Counted from the first letter of the stretch, positions 42,926 to 52,258 are shown. The stretch: 64,000 nt of DNA from Salipiger mangrovisoli (GCF_015223355.1 NZ_JADFFK010000010.1:62001-126000); one strand, 5' to 3'. Program-made: numbers and translations. Notes: generated from the letters alone by a model not told the origin.

Positions 42926-44344
42926 ATGACCCTCACGATCCCCTTCGACAACAGCTACGCCCGCCTGCCCGAAGCCTTCCATGTGCGGCTTGAACCGGCG
43001 CGGGTGGCCGCGCCGAAGCTCATCGCGTTCAACGCCGGGCTGGCCGCGGAGCTCGGGATCGGCGGCACCGAGGACCCGCTCCTCGCGGCGATCTTCGCCG
43101 GCAACACGCTGCCCGAGGGCGCGGAGCCGCTGGCGCAGATCTATGCCGGGCACCAGTTCGGCGGCTTTTCCCCGCAGCTCGGCGACGGCCGGGCACTGCT
43201 GCTCGGCGAGGTGGTGGACAAGGCCGGCGTGCGCCGCGACATCCAGCTCAAGGGCTCCGGCCCCACCCCCTTCTCGCGCCGCGGCGACGGGCGGGCGGCG
43301 CTGGGTCCGGTGCTGCGGGAGTACCTGCTCTCGGAGGCGATGCATGCGCTTGGCGTGCCGAGCACGCGCGCGCTGGCCGCGGTGCGCAGCGGCGAGGATG
43401 TGTATCGCGAGACGATCCTGCCCGGCGCGGTTTTCACCCGCGTTGCGGCCAGCCATATCCGGGTGGGCACCTTCCAGCTCTTCGCCTCGCGCCAGCAGTA
43501 TCCCGAGCTGCACCAGCTCTTCGAGTACACCCGCGACCGGCATTACCCCGAGGCCAAGACCCCCGGCGAAATGCTGGCCGCGGTCTGCCAGCGACAGGCC
43601 GAGCTGGTGGCGCACTGGATGTCGCTCGGCTTCATCCATGGCGTGATGAACACCGACAACTGCACGCTCTCGGGCGAGACCATCGACTACGGTCCCTGCG
43701 CCTTCATGGACCAGTACCATCCCGACACCGTCTATTCCTCGATCGACCAGCACGGGCGCTATGCCTACCAGGCACAGGCCGACATCATCGTCTGGAACAT
43801 GGCGCAGCTCGCCACGGCAATGGTGCCGCTGGTACAGGACCAGGAGGCCGCGGTCGCGGAGTTCACCGAGATCATCAACGCCATGCCGAACCTCATCCGC
43901 GGTGCCTGGCTGACCCGCTTCGGGTTCAAGCTGGGCATTGCCGCACCGGCGCCCGAGGACGCGCGGCTGATCGCCGACCTGCTGCACCTGATGCAGGCGG
44001 GCGGGTCGGATTTCACAAACACCTTCCGCGCCCTCGCCGCCGGCTCGGCGCGGGACGAGATCGCCGACCGCGGCGCCTACGACCCATGGCACGCGCGCTG
44101 GCAGGAGCGCATTGCCGGCGACGCGGGCGCCGCGCCGCGGATGCGCGCCGCAAACCCCGCCTTCATCCCGCGCAATCACCGGGTCGAGCAGGCGATCGCC
44201 GCGGCAATGTCGGGCGATGAAAGCCTCTTCCACCATCTCGGTGCCGTGCTCGCCCGTCCCTATGACGACCAGCCCGAGGCCGAGGATCTGCGCCGTCCGC
44301 CGCTGCCGGGGGAAGTGGTGCGGGCGACCTTCTGCGGCACCTGA
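42926..44344 (+). CDS. selO: SelO family protein adenylyltransferase (YdiU)
   Basis: 472 residues. The pseudokinase-like fold shows [18 protein letters not shown], the lysine region [20 protein letters not shown], and metal/active residues in [10 protein letters not shown] and [10 protein letters not shown]. SelO enzymes transfer AMP to protein side chains and take part in redox stress responses. The C-terminus ends FCGT, with cysteine where some eukaryotic homologues have a near-terminal selenocysteine. It has no neighbours of clear related function. Confidence 0.92.
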   Translation: MTLTIPFDNSYARLPEAFHVRLEPARVAAPKLIAFNAGLAAELGIGGTEDPLLAAIFAGNTLPEGAEPLAQIYAGHQFGGFSPQLGDGRALLLGEVVDKAGVRRDIQLKGSGPTPFSRRGDGRAALGPVLREYLLSEAMHALGVPSTRALAAVRSGEDVYRETILPGAVFTRVAASHIRVGTFQLFASRQQYPELHQLFEYTRDRHYPEAKTPGEMLAAVCQRQAELVAHWMSLGFIHGVMNTDNCTLSGETIDYGPCAFMDQYHPDTVYSSIDQHGRYAYQAQADIIVWNMAQLATAMVPLVQDQEAAVAEFTEIINAMPNLIRGAWLTRFGFKLGIAAPAPEDARLIADLLHLMQAGGSDFTNTFRALAAGSARDEIADRGAYDPWHARWQERIAGDAGAAPRMRAANPAFIPRNHRVEQAIAAAMSGDESLFHHLGAVLARPYDDQPEAEDLRRPPLPGEVVRATFCGT

Positions 44345-44505
44345 CCGCGGCCGCGCGCAAGCCCGCACGGCCCGGCAAGACCCGCAAAGCGTCGGGAAAA
44401 GCGCGCAAATCCGCCCATCGGGGAATTTTCCTTCCCCTAGGTAAGCGCTTCCGGCACTCTGACCGCAAAGTCAGTCAGCACATGCATGCAGAAGGGAGCG
44501 CGAAG

Positions 44506-45240
44506 ATGAGTCTCATGGGCACTCTGGCGAAGATCGCCATCGGATATGCCGCGGCACGCGGTGTCGATCGGCTGTCGGGCGAGCAGGGTCTCGGCACGCT
44601 GATCGGCGGCAAGGCGCAGATCCCCGGCTCCGAGCCCGGCACCTCGCTGCAGGCGCAGATGGGCAAGATGCTCGGCGGCAGCGGCAACCCGCTGGGTGCC
44701 ATCATGGAGCAACTCAAGAAAAGCGGCTTCGGCGGGCTGCCGGGCATGGAGCAAGCCGGTCAGGCGGCCAGCACCGGCCTCGCGGGAATGCTCGCGGCGG
44801 CGGCCAAGGCCGCCAACATGGGTGGCAAGAACCTCGGCGACATGCTCGACAAGATGAGCGCCTCGCAGGCAGCAGCCCCCGAGGCCGAGAGCGCCGCCGG
44901 GCTGATGCTGCGCGCGATGATCCAGGCCGCCAAGGCCGACGGAGACATCGATGCCGCCGAAAAGGCAAAGCTGACCGACACGCTCGGCGCCGACGCCTCG
45001 GCCGAGGACATCGCCTTCCTCAAGGCGCAGCTTGCCGCCAAGCTCGACCCCGAGGCGCTGGCCAAGGACACACCCGACGCGCAGAAAACCCAGGTCTATG
45101 CCGCCTCGCTGATGGCAATCACGGTAGACACGCCGAAAGAGGCCGAATACCTTGATCGTCTCGCCAAGGCGATGGGGCTGCCGGAAACCGCGGTGAACGC
45201 GCTTCACATGCAGATGGGCCTGCAGCCGCTCTACGCCTGA
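44506..45240 (+). CDS. DUF533 / TerB-like protein (YebE type)
   Basis: 244 residues. The N-terminal half is Gly/Ala/Met-rich (LMGTLAKIAIGYAAARGVDR, LGGSGNPLGAIMEQLKKSGF), perhaps membrane-associated. The C-terminal half is a TerB-like helical domain: AMIQAAKADGDIDAAEKAKL and ETAVNALHMQM. The start at 44506 has a GAAGGGAG ribosome site. Function unknown. TerB-like folds occur in tellurite and stress systems, but nothing links it to the trg genes 5 kb away. Confidence 0.8.
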   Translation: MSLMGTLAKIAIGYAAARGVDRLSGEQGLGTLIGGKAQIPGSEPGTSLQAQMGKMLGGSGNPLGAIMEQLKKSGFGGLPGMEQAGQAASTGLAGMLAAAAKAANMGGKNLGDMLDKMSASQAAAPEAESAAGLMLRAMIQAAKADGDIDAAEKAKLTDTLGADASAEDIAFLKAQLAAKLDPEALAKDTPDAQKTQVYAASLMAITVDTPKEAEYLDRLAKAMGLPETAVNALHMQMGLQPLYA

Positions 45241-45280
45241 CCCATCGCCGGGTTTTCCGGCACGATTTCCGAAGGCCCGC

Positions 45281-46228
45281 ATGCAGAAACATCCCTACTA
45301 CGGCCTGGGGCTCGCCGCCCTGGGCGCCATGGTCCTGACGCCCGATACGCTGCTCATGCGCCTGTCGGGTATGGAAGGCCTGTCCATGCTGGTCTGGCGC
45401 GCGCTCGCGCTGGGGGCGATGTTCTGGGCGATCTTCCTCGCCACGGCGCGCGGGCCGCGCAACCTACACCTGCTGCTGTCCCGCCCCGGTCTGACGGTGA
45501 TTGCCTGCCAGAGCGCCAATGCCGCGCTTTTCTCGCTCGGCATCGCAGTCGCGCCGGTGGCGGTGGTGTTGCTGGCGGTGGCGACCATGCCGGTCTGCGC
45601 CGCGGTGCTGTCACGGCTGCTCTATGGCGAGCCCACGAGCCGCGCCACCTGGATCACTATGGCCGCGGTTCTGTTCGGCATCGGTCTGGCGGTGAGCGGC
45701 AAGGGAGACCTCGCGGCCAGCCCCGGCGCCATCGCAGGGGCGCTCTGCGGCTTCGGAGTGGCGCTCACGCTCGGGCTGAGCTTTGTCACCCTGCGCCATG
45801 CCCCGGCCCTGCCGCTGATGCCCGCCATGGGCACCGGAGCCCTGATCGCGGGGCTCTGCGGGCTGGCCCTGGTCCCGACGGGCGCGCTGACCGAGGGCCA
45901 CGTGCTGCCGATCCTCGCCACAGGCGTGGTGATCCTGCCGGTGTCCTTCTTCTGCCTCAGCTCGGCCTCACGCCATACGGCGGCGGCCAACGTCAGCCTG
46001 CTGATGCTGCTGGAAACGGTGCTCGGCCCGGTCTGGGTCTGGGCCTTCCTCGACGAAGCGCCAACCCCGCGCATGCTGCTTGGCGGCGGCCTCGTTGTCA
46101 TCAGCCTGGCGCTCTACATCCTCGGCACGCGCCGCCGCGCCACGCGCCCGCCCTCAGATTCTTCTCTTTCCAAATACGCTGGGGGTGAGGTGCGCAGCGC
46201 CGAGGGGGCAAAGCCCCCTCTCTCCTGA
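45281..46228 (+). CDS. DMT-superfamily (EamA) transporter with repeat-encoded C-terminus
   Basis: 315 residues with about ten membrane helices in two EamA halves, the last being LGGGLVVISLALYILGTRRR. The final 22 or so residues, after RPPSDSS, are encoded by a dispersed palindromic repeat (46159-46225), so they probably add nothing to transport. The substrate is unknown. It is convergent with alaX. Confidence 0.85.
   Translation: MQKHPYYGLGLAALGAMVLTPDTLLMRLSGMEGLSMLVWRALALGAMFWAIFLATARGPRNLHLLLSRPGLTVIACQSANAALFSLGIAVAPVAVVLLAVATMPVCAAVLSRLLYGEPTSRATWITMAAVLFGIGLAVSGKGDLAASPGAIAGALCGFGVALTLGLSFVTLRHAPALPLMPAMGTGALIAGLCGLALVPTGALTEGHVLPILATGVVILPVSFFCLSSASRHTAAANVSLLMLLETVLGPVWVWAFLDEAPTPRMLLGGGLVVISLALYILGTRRRATRPPSDSSLSKYAGGEVRSAEGAKPPLS
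46159..46225 (-). repeat. Dispersed palindromic repeat copy inside the end of a coding region
   Basis: On the minus strand a GAGGGGGCTTTGCCCCCTCG hairpin, a central hairpin GGCGCTGCGCACC, CCCCCAGCGTATTTGG and an AAAGAGAAGAA tail. It matches 24118-24174 in order and tail. It lies within the last codons of the DMT gene and ends 3 bp before the end of its stop codon. Confidence 0.75.
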
Positions 46229-46272
46229 ACCTCCACCCGCGCCAACCTTCGACGCGCAGCGCGCCCGCGGCG

Positions 46273-46989
46273 TCAGCCGACCAGCAGGTTCACCCGCCGG
46301 TTCTGCTTGCCCTTGTTCTCGATCTTGCCAAGGCGCAATTCACCGATCTCGCCGGTGCGGGCCACATGGGTGCCGCCGCAGGGCTGAAGGTCGATCTGAT
46401 CGGGACCTGCACCGATGCGCACCAGCCGGATGCGTCCGGCACCGCGCGGCGGCTGCACGCTCATCGTCTTGACCAGTTCGGGGTTCGCGTCCAGCTCGGC
46501 CTCGGTGATCCAGGTCTCGCTCACCGGCAGGTCGCGCGCGACGAAAGCGTTGAGCTGCGCCTCGAGCGCCTCGCGGTCCTCGGGCGGCTCGGGCATGAGG
46601 AAATCCAATCGCCCCTTGCCGGCGCTGATCTGCCCGCCGGTCACCGGCAGCGGCAGCGCCACGGACAGCAGGTGCAGCGCGGTATGGACGCGCATGTGCC
46701 GGTGCCGCCGTTCCCAGTCCAGCACCTGCGTCACCCGCGCACCGACATAGGGCAGAGGCTTGGGTTCGGCGGGCACCAGCACAATGGTTTCGCCCTCCCC
46801 CTTGACCGCCGTGGCGATCTCGATCTCGCCCCCCGGCCAGCGCAGTCGGCCGCTGTCGCCGGGCTGACCGCCGCTGGTCGCGTAGAAAAGCGAGGCATCA
46901 AGCAGGATGCCCCCTTCCTCGGTAAGCCCCATCACCTCACCCGGCGCCTCGCGGCGATAGGCATCCTCAAGGAACAGTCGTTCCGTCAC
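46273..46989 (-). CDS. Alanyl-tRNA editing protein AlaX
   Basis: 238 residues, a free-standing version of the AlaRS editing domain. Zinc ligands are visible: HTALH (H102, H106) and CGGTH (C204, H208). The N-terminal part TSGGQPGDSGRL is typical. It hydrolyses mischarged Ser- or Gly-tRNA(Ala) in trans. It ends near a convergent transporter gene and starts 9 bp after the mechanosensitive channel gene, so it may be cotranscribed from the cysK operon. Confidence 0.92.
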   Translation of the reverse strand: MTERLFLEDAYRREAPGEVMGLTEEGGILLDASLFYATSGGQPGDSGRLRWPGGEIEIATAVKGEGETIVLVPAEPKPLPYVGARVTQVLDWERRHRHMRVHTALHLLSVALPLPVTGGQISAGKGRLDFLMPEPPEDREALEAQLNAFVARDLPVSETWITEAELDANPELVKTMSVQPPRGAGRIRLVRIGAGPDQIDLQPCGGTHVARTGEIGELRLGKIENKGKQNRRVNLLVG

Positions 46990-46998
46990 ATCACTCTC

Positions 46999-49458
46999 CT
47001 AGTCGTCTTCCGGTCCGACATCGTCTTCCGCCCCGATATCCTCTTCCGGTCCGACGGCCGGAAAGGCGGAGCGCTCGCCGCCGGTGCCCTTGTGGTCCTG
47101 CCGCGCAGCCGACGCGCCCTCCGGCGCGGCCGGGTCCTTCGGCGTCTCCCGAGAGGGATACAGCGCTTCGGGGTTGCGCAGCCAGATGTCACGCTGCGCA
47201 AAGGGAATCTCGATGCCCTCTTCCACGAAGCGCGCGTAGATCTCGTGGTTGAAGTCCGACAGGATCCGCACCTTCTGGTTCACGTCGCGCACGATTGCGC
47301 GGATCTCGAATTCCAGAGAATCGGCGCCGAAGCGGGCGAAGACCACCGAAGGCTCGGGGTTCATCAGCACCATGTCGTGCTCGCGCACGATGCGCAGCAG
47401 GATTTCCTCGACCCGCCGGGTGTCGGAGCCATAGGCCACACCGACGGTCGTGAACACCCGCCCGATGACATTGCCGCGGGTGAAGTTTGTCACCGTCCCG
47501 GAAATGAAGTCGGAGTTGGGCACGATCACATCGGTGCGGTCGAAGGTCTCGATCCGCGTGGCGCGCACCGAGATGTCCTTCACGATGCCCATATTGGTGC
47601 CGACCTCGATCCAGTCGCCCTGGCTGATCGGTCGCTCGATCAGCAGGATGATCCCCGACACGAAGTTCTGCACGATGTTCTGCAGGCCGAAACCGATGCC
47701 GACCGACAGCGCCGAGATGACGTAGCCGAGCGCGGTCAGGTTGATCCCCGCCGCGGTGATCGCCATCACCGCAGCCAGCATCACGCCAGCATAGCCCAGA
47801 CCAGAGATCACCGCGTTCTGCCCGCCGATGTCGAGCTTGGTCTTCGGTAGGATCGAGCTGCGCAGCCCGCTTTGCAGCAGGCGGGTGATGCCGTAGCCGA
47901 CGGCAAAGACCACCAGCATGGTCAGGAAGCTGGTCGGAGAGATCCGCGCGTCGCCCAGCAGGAAGCCTTCCTGGAAGCGCGCCCAGAGCTCGGTGATATC
48001 GGCGATCCGCGCGCCCCAGATCAGCGCCATGACCGGCAGGGCGAGCAGGATCAGGACGACCCCTGCCAGCACGGTGATGAGGCTGTCGTCCGGGTCCTTG
48101 CGGGTGATCAGCGCATAGAGATCCTTGATGAACCGTTGCAGCACGAGCACCAGCGCCAGCAGCGCCAGCGATTGGACCGCCGGAAAGACCATACCCTGGC
48201 CGACCCGGTGATAGCCCACCGCCGCCATGATCGGCCCGAAGATCGCAAACAGCATCGCCAGCCGCCCGATCATCCGGGCCAGCTGCATGCGGAAGGTCGA
48301 GCCCTCGAGCAGCGTGCCGTCGCCCTCGTCGGGCTCGATCTGACTGAGGCCCGACAGGATGTGCCCCAGGCGGAACAACATGAGCGCGGTGAGCACGATC
48401 AGCGGGAAGTCGAGAATCGCGTTGGTCGCATCCGAGAATTCGAAGATCTGCGACAGCGTCTGGCCCATGCCGCGCAGCACGAAGAGCAGCGCGAGGACCG
48501 AGGCATAGAGCCAGGCCTCGGTGCGCTGCCAGTTGGGCAGAGGCATGGTGGCGATCGAGTCGTCGCTGTTGAAGCTCTCACCCGCCAGCCAGCGGATGTA
48601 GAGCAGCACCAGCCCCCAGATCGGCACCGAGTACATGACCACAGTGAGGTTCGTGCCGGGCAGCCCGGAGATGGTCGCGGCCACGACCAGCAGGATCAAA
48701 CCGCCAAGCGGCACCAGGATCGAGCCGAGCGATGCGAGGAAGCGCCAGACACCGGTGCCCCGCCGGGTCCGCCGGCGCAGCCATTCCTCGATGCGCCGCA
48801 CCCAGACCGGGCCGCGGATGACCAACAGAGCCGACAGGCCGACGAGCAGGATGATCACCGGCAGGTTGTCGCGCGCCGCCGCGCGCTTGCTTTCCGAGGC
48901 GACGTTGTCACGCACCTCCTGCACCAGCGAATTCCCGGCTTCCACCACGTCGTTCAGGGCCGGTCCCCAAAGCTGCCAGTTCAGCGGCGACGGTCCGAGG
49001 GTCAGCAGACGGCTGGTCTGCATCTCGCGGATCCTGGTATCGATCTCGCCGATCAGCCCGTTGGCCTGGGTATAGGCCTCCTGAGCGCGGCGCACCGGCG
49101 CCTGCGCATCCGAGAGCTGCTGGTTCAGGTCGGCGCGGCGGGCGGCAATGTCCGCGGCCTCGCTCTCGCCCTCGGCGGGCGCCGGCCCCAGCGCGTCCAG
49201 CTGCTGCTGCAACGTGCCGATGCGCGAGGCATTGGTGCTTTCAGCGCGCAGGAAGCTGTCGCGCCATCCCGCGATATCGCTGCGCAGGTCCTCGTATTGC
49301 TTGACGGTAACGTCCTGCCCGTCAAGCAACCCATCGGCTTGATCGGCAAGCTTGGCCCAGGTGGTGTAGTCGATGTCCTGGGCCTGCGCGACCGCCAGGG
49401 TCGCGCAGAGCAGGGTCACCGCGCAAGCGGCAAGGCAGCGCCGGATCAGGGCAATCAT
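46999..49458 (-). CDS. Large MscS-family channel with DUF3772 periplasmic domain
   Basis: 819 residues. A signal peptide (CAVTLLCATLAVAQA) precedes a periplasmic DUF3772 region with coiled-coil character, then many membrane helices and the MscS core (ALSVGIGFGLQNIVQNFVSG, IERPISQGDWIEVG). A cytoplasmic tail ends in an acidic triple repeat, VGPEED / IGAEDD / VGPEDD. It acts as a tension-gated channel in the inner membrane. The start overlaps the cysK stop by ATGA, an unusual coupling. Confidence 0.9.
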   Translation of the reverse strand: MIALIRRCLAACAVTLLCATLAVAQAQDIDYTTWAKLADQADGLLDGQDVTVKQYEDLRSDIAGWRDSFLRAESTNASRIGTLQQQLDALGPAPAEGESEAADIAARRADLNQQLSDAQAPVRRAQEAYTQANGLIGEIDTRIREMQTSRLLTLGPSPLNWQLWGPALNDVVEAGNSLVQEVRDNVASESKRAAARDNLPVIILLVGLSALLVIRGPVWVRRIEEWLRRRTRRGTGVWRFLASLGSILVPLGGLILLVVAATISGLPGTNLTVVMYSVPIWGLVLLYIRWLAGESFNSDDSIATMPLPNWQRTEAWLYASVLALLFVLRGMGQTLSQIFEFSDATNAILDFPLIVLTALMLFRLGHILSGLSQIEPDEGDGTLLEGSTFRMQLARMIGRLAMLFAIFGPIMAAVGYHRVGQGMVFPAVQSLALLALVLVLQRFIKDLYALITRKDPDDSLITVLAGVVLILLALPVMALIWGARIADITELWARFQEGFLLGDARISPTSFLTMLVVFAVGYGITRLLQSGLRSSILPKTKLDIGGQNAVISGLGYAGVMLAAVMAITAAGINLTALGYVISALSVGIGFGLQNIVQNFVSGIILLIERPISQGDWIEVGTNMGIVKDISVRATRIETFDRTDVIVPNSDFISGTVTNFTRGNVIGRVFTTVGVAYGSDTRRVEEILLRIVREHDMVLMNPEPSVVFARFGADSLEFEIRAIVRDVNQKVRILSDFNHEIYARFVEEGIEIPFAQRDIWLRNPEALYPSRETPKDPAAPEGASAARQDHKGTGGERSAFPAVGPEEDIGAEDDVGPEDD
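47002..47055. repeat. Three tandem 18-bp repeats encoding the acidic tail of the channel
   Basis: Units at 47002-47019, 47020-47037 and 47038-47055, each close to GTCGTCTTCCGGTCCGAC. They sit just before the stop codon, so copy-number change would alter tail length without a frameshift. Confidence 0.8.
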
Positions 49459-50489
49459 ACGTCCTCGAAGACGCCGGGGATCGAAGCAGGCGAGCGGTCG
49501 AGCCAGCTCGGCACGGGCAGGTCGCGCGAGCGCAGGAAGCCGGGGTTGAACAGCTTGGACTGGTAGCGCGTGCCATAGTCGCAGAGCACGGTGACGATGG
49601 TGTGACCCGGGCCCATCTCCTTGGCCATGCGGATCGCCCCAGCGACGTTGATGCCCGACGAGCCGCCGACGCAGAGCCCTTCCTCGGAGAGCAGGTCGAA
49701 GACCACCGGCAGCGCCTCGGCATCCGGCACCTGGTAGGCGAAATCGGGGGTGAACCCCTCGAGGTTGGCGGTGATCCGCCCCTGGCCGATGCCCTCGGTG
49801 ATCGAGTCGCCCTCGGCCTTCAGCTCGCCGGTGGTGTAATAGCTGTAGAGCGCCGCGCCCATCGGGTCGGCAAGGCCGATCTTCACGCCCTTGGGCTGAA
49901 GCGCCCCCGCGACCCCGGCCAGCGTGCCGCCCGAGCCCACCGCGCAGATGAAGCCGTCAACCTTGCCGCCGGTCTGCTCCCAGATCTCGGGGCCGGTGGT
50001 TTCCACGTGGGCCAGACGGTTGGCGACATTGTCGAACTGGTTGGCCCAGATCGCGCCATGCGTTTCGGTCTTCGCCAGCTGCTCGGCCAGCCGGCCCGAG
50101 TAGCGCACGTAGTTGTTGGGGTTGCGGTAGGGCGCCGCCGGGACCTGCACCAGCTCGGCACCGGCCAGACGGATCATGTCCTTCTTTTCCTGGGACTGGG
50201 TCTCGGGAATCACGATCACCGTGCGGAAGCCCATCGAGGCACCGACCAGCGCGAGGCCGATGCCGGTGTTGCCCGCCGTGCCCTCGACGATGGTGCCGCC
50301 GGGTTCCAGCAGCCCCTTCTCCATCGCGTCCTTGATGATGTACAGCGCCGCGCGGTCCTTCACCGACTGACCGGGGTTCATGAACTCGGCCTTGGCGAGG
50401 ATCTCGCAGCCCGTCATCTCGCTGGCCTTCTTCAGGCGGATCATCGGGGTATGTCCGACGGCCTGCGCCAGATCCTGTGCCACGCGCAT
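49455..50489 (-). CDS. cysK: Cysteine synthase A
   Basis: 344 residues. The pyridoxal-phosphate lysine is K44 in NPGQSVKDRAALY, and the substrate loop is EGTAGNTGIGLAL. It makes cysteine from O-acetylserine and sulfide. The start at 50489 gives the standard N-terminus VAQDLAQAVGHTPMIRLK. The 344 length is a little above the common 310-330, with a C-terminal extension ending SWLDRSPASIPGVFEDV. It follows trgA-trgB, as in the tellurite-resistance locus of Rhodobacter sphaeroides. Confidence 0.93.
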   Translation of the reverse strand: MRVAQDLAQAVGHTPMIRLKKASEMTGCEILAKAEFMNPGQSVKDRAALYIIKDAMEKGLLEPGGTIVEGTAGNTGIGLALVGASMGFRTVIVIPETQSQEKKDMIRLAGAELVQVPAAPYRNPNNYVRYSGRLAEQLAKTETHGAIWANQFDNVANRLAHVETTGPEIWEQTGGKVDGFICAVGSGGTLAGVAGALQPKGVKIGLADPMGAALYSYYTTGELKAEGDSITEGIGQGRITANLEGFTPDFAYQVPDAEALPVVFDLLSEEGLCVGGSSGINVAGAIRMAKEMGPGHTIVTVLCDYGTRYQSKLFNPGFLRSRDLPVPSWLDRSPASIPGVFEDV

Positions 50490-50548
50490 GGGTCTCTCCA
50501 CTTCGTCACTTCGTTGGAAGTCAGGTGTAGGGCGGACGCGGGGTGAAC

Positions 50549-51664
50549 TCAAGCCGCCGAACGGAGCCGCTCACGTGCCCGTGCCAGCCACAGCAGCATC
50601 ATCGCCAGCGGCCCGGCGTTGACCTCGCCGCTGTCGACCAGCTGCATGGCCTGCTCGAAGGGCAACACGTGGCTGCGGATGTCCTCGTGCTCGCTGTCGA
50701 GCCCGCCCATGCCGCCACTGTGGTCTCCAAGGTCGCAGAGGCCCAGGAAACAATGGAAGAACTCGCTGGTATAGCCCGGCGAGGCATAGACCCGCACCAT
50801 CGGCTCGAGCGTGCTGAGATGCAGCCCGGCCTCCTCGACCGCCTCGCGCCGGGCACAGGTCTCGGGGCTCTCGCCGGCATCGACCAGCCCGGCCACCGGC
50901 TCGAGCACCCAGGGGTGCCTGTCCTCGCGAAGGATCGGCCCGTAGCGCATCTGCTCGATCAGCAACACCAGGTCGCGCCGCGGGTCGTAGGGCAGCACCA
51001 GCGCCGCGTCATAGGCCACGAAGCCCTCGCGGTGGATCACCTCCGACACGCTGCCATCGAAGCGCTCGTGTTGCAGCGTGAAGTCGCGCATCCGGAAGAA
51101 CCCGTCATGCGCCGGACGGTCCTCGAGGATGCAGACCGCCCCCTCGCGCGTGCGGTCCGAGCGCAGCGTGCAGGGGGTCTCGGCATTCGCCAGCACCCGC
51201 GGCCAGGCCCGCGCCGCCAGATAGGGCCGGATCTTGCGCACCATGGCGGCGGAACGCCGACCATGGCCGCGCATGATCTCCCGCGCGATCTCGCAGCCAA
51301 GCTCTGCCGCCTGCGGATCGTGCGCGCCCCCCGTCCAGGGGGCACCCTCGGCGCTAAGGTCGATGCGGGCACGCACCGGTTCCGCCTCCCCCGGCAGCGC
51401 CACATCCAGGAACTCCTCGGATTGCCAGCCGGTGAAGTAACACAGCCGCTCCACGTCGGCCGCGCTCGCGTCGAGCAAGAGCCCCGGTGCCACCTGCTCC
51501 GGATCGGGACGAAGCGCCGTAAGCCGATCGGCGCCGCCCTCGGGATCAAGCACCACATGCCCCGGAAGACGTGCCGGCACCAGGTCCGCCGCGCGGCCGA
51601 GCACGATCTCCAGCAGCGCCGTATCCGCCAGCGTCCCCGACAGGAAAACCTTCATGCGAGTCAT
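50549..51664 (-). CDS. trgB: TrgB: GGCT-like domain fused to Nudix hydrolase
   Basis: 371 residues. The N-terminal 150 residues begin KVFLSGTLADTALLEIVLGR and resemble the gamma-glutamylcyclotransferase-like (AIG2) fold. From about 200 there is an ADP-ribose-pyrophosphatase-type Nudix domain with a complete Nudix box at 259-281: G-x5-E in GLVDAGE and REAVEEAG. It probably hydrolyses ADP-ribose or a related nucleotide. It is coupled to trgA by ATGA overlap. The name rests on length, domain type and the trgA-trgB-cysK order. Confidence 0.85.
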   Translation of the reverse strand: MTRMKVFLSGTLADTALLEIVLGRAADLVPARLPGHVVLDPEGGADRLTALRPDPEQVAPGLLLDASAADVERLCYFTGWQSEEFLDVALPGEAEPVRARIDLSAEGAPWTGGAHDPQAAELGCEIAREIMRGHGRRSAAMVRKIRPYLAARAWPRVLANAETPCTLRSDRTREGAVCILEDRPAHDGFFRMRDFTLQHERFDGSVSEVIHREGFVAYDAALVLPYDPRRDLVLLIEQMRYGPILREDRHPWVLEPVAGLVDAGESPETCARREAVEEAGLHLSTLEPMVRVYASPGYTSEFFHCFLGLCDLGDHSGGMGGLDSEHEDIRSHVLPFEQAMQLVDSGEVNAGPLAMMLLWLARARERLRSAA

Positions 51665-52104
51665 CTCCAGTTGCGCGCGACCACTTCCGTCAGCGCGCCG
51701 GACAGCACCGCGCCGGCGATCATCAGGCCGATGAACCCTCCGTCGATCAGATGCGCACCGAAATCAAGGAAGAGTTGGAACACCGCCATGACCGCCTCCA
51801 TCATGCTGTCGTACCTGTGGCGCATGGCCAGGCGGAACATCTCGTTGAGCGCCTGGACCATCACCCCCCAGAACACCAGCGTCGCCGTCGCGGTGATCCC
51901 CGCCGAGATGCCATTCGCCATGCCGCGCCCGGCCCGCGCGCCGAGCACCCGCCAGCCGCACACCAGACCCAGCATCACGTTCACCCACAGGAAATAGCCG
52001 AACACCGTGGTGTCGGGCATCAGCGAGGTCATGATGTACCGCGAGGCGATGAAGGCCAGCAGCGCGAGGCACAGAGCGGCGACGAGGCGCGCAGCGGTGG
52101 TCAT
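51661..52104 (-). CDS. trgA: TrgA family membrane protein
   Basis: 147 residues with four hydrophobic helices (LVAALCLALLAFIASRYI, FGYFLWVNVMLGLVCGWRVL, ISAGITATATLVFWGVMV, LIDGGFIGLMIAGAVLSGAL). TrgA was found with TrgB as a tellurite-resistance determinant in Rhodobacter sphaeroides; its mechanism is unknown. It heads the likely operon trgA-trgB-cysK-mscS and overlaps trgB. A CtrA-like box lies 30 bp upstream. Confidence 0.85.
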   Translation of the reverse strand: MTTAARLVAALCLALLAFIASRYIMTSLMPDTTVFGYFLWVNVMLGLVCGWRVLGARAGRGMANGISAGITATATLVFWGVMVQALNEMFRLAMRHRYDSMMEAVMAVFQLFLDFGAHLIDGGFIGLMIAGAVLSGALTEVVARNWR

Positions 52105-52133
52105 ACGGAGGCCCTCCGAACCCTAAGCAATTG

Positions 52134-52149
52134 TTAACCGGTAGCTAAC
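52134..52149. promoter_or_regulatory. CtrA-like box upstream of trgA
   Basis: TTAACCGGTAGCTAAC: TTAA, 7 bp, CTAAC, one change from the CtrA pattern TTAA-N7-TTAAC. It lies 30 bp before the trgA ATG. Chance matches of this AT-rich motif are less frequent in GC-rich DNA, but this remains one mismatch. Confidence 0.35.
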
Positions 52150-52258
52150 GCCGCCGCGCGGAAGGATGCAAGACAGAGACCGCCGAAGCGGCGCTGACGT
52201 CACCCGTCTGCGTCCTCCCGGTCAACAATGCGCGCAGGCCTCCGGGCTGCGCGCGGGA

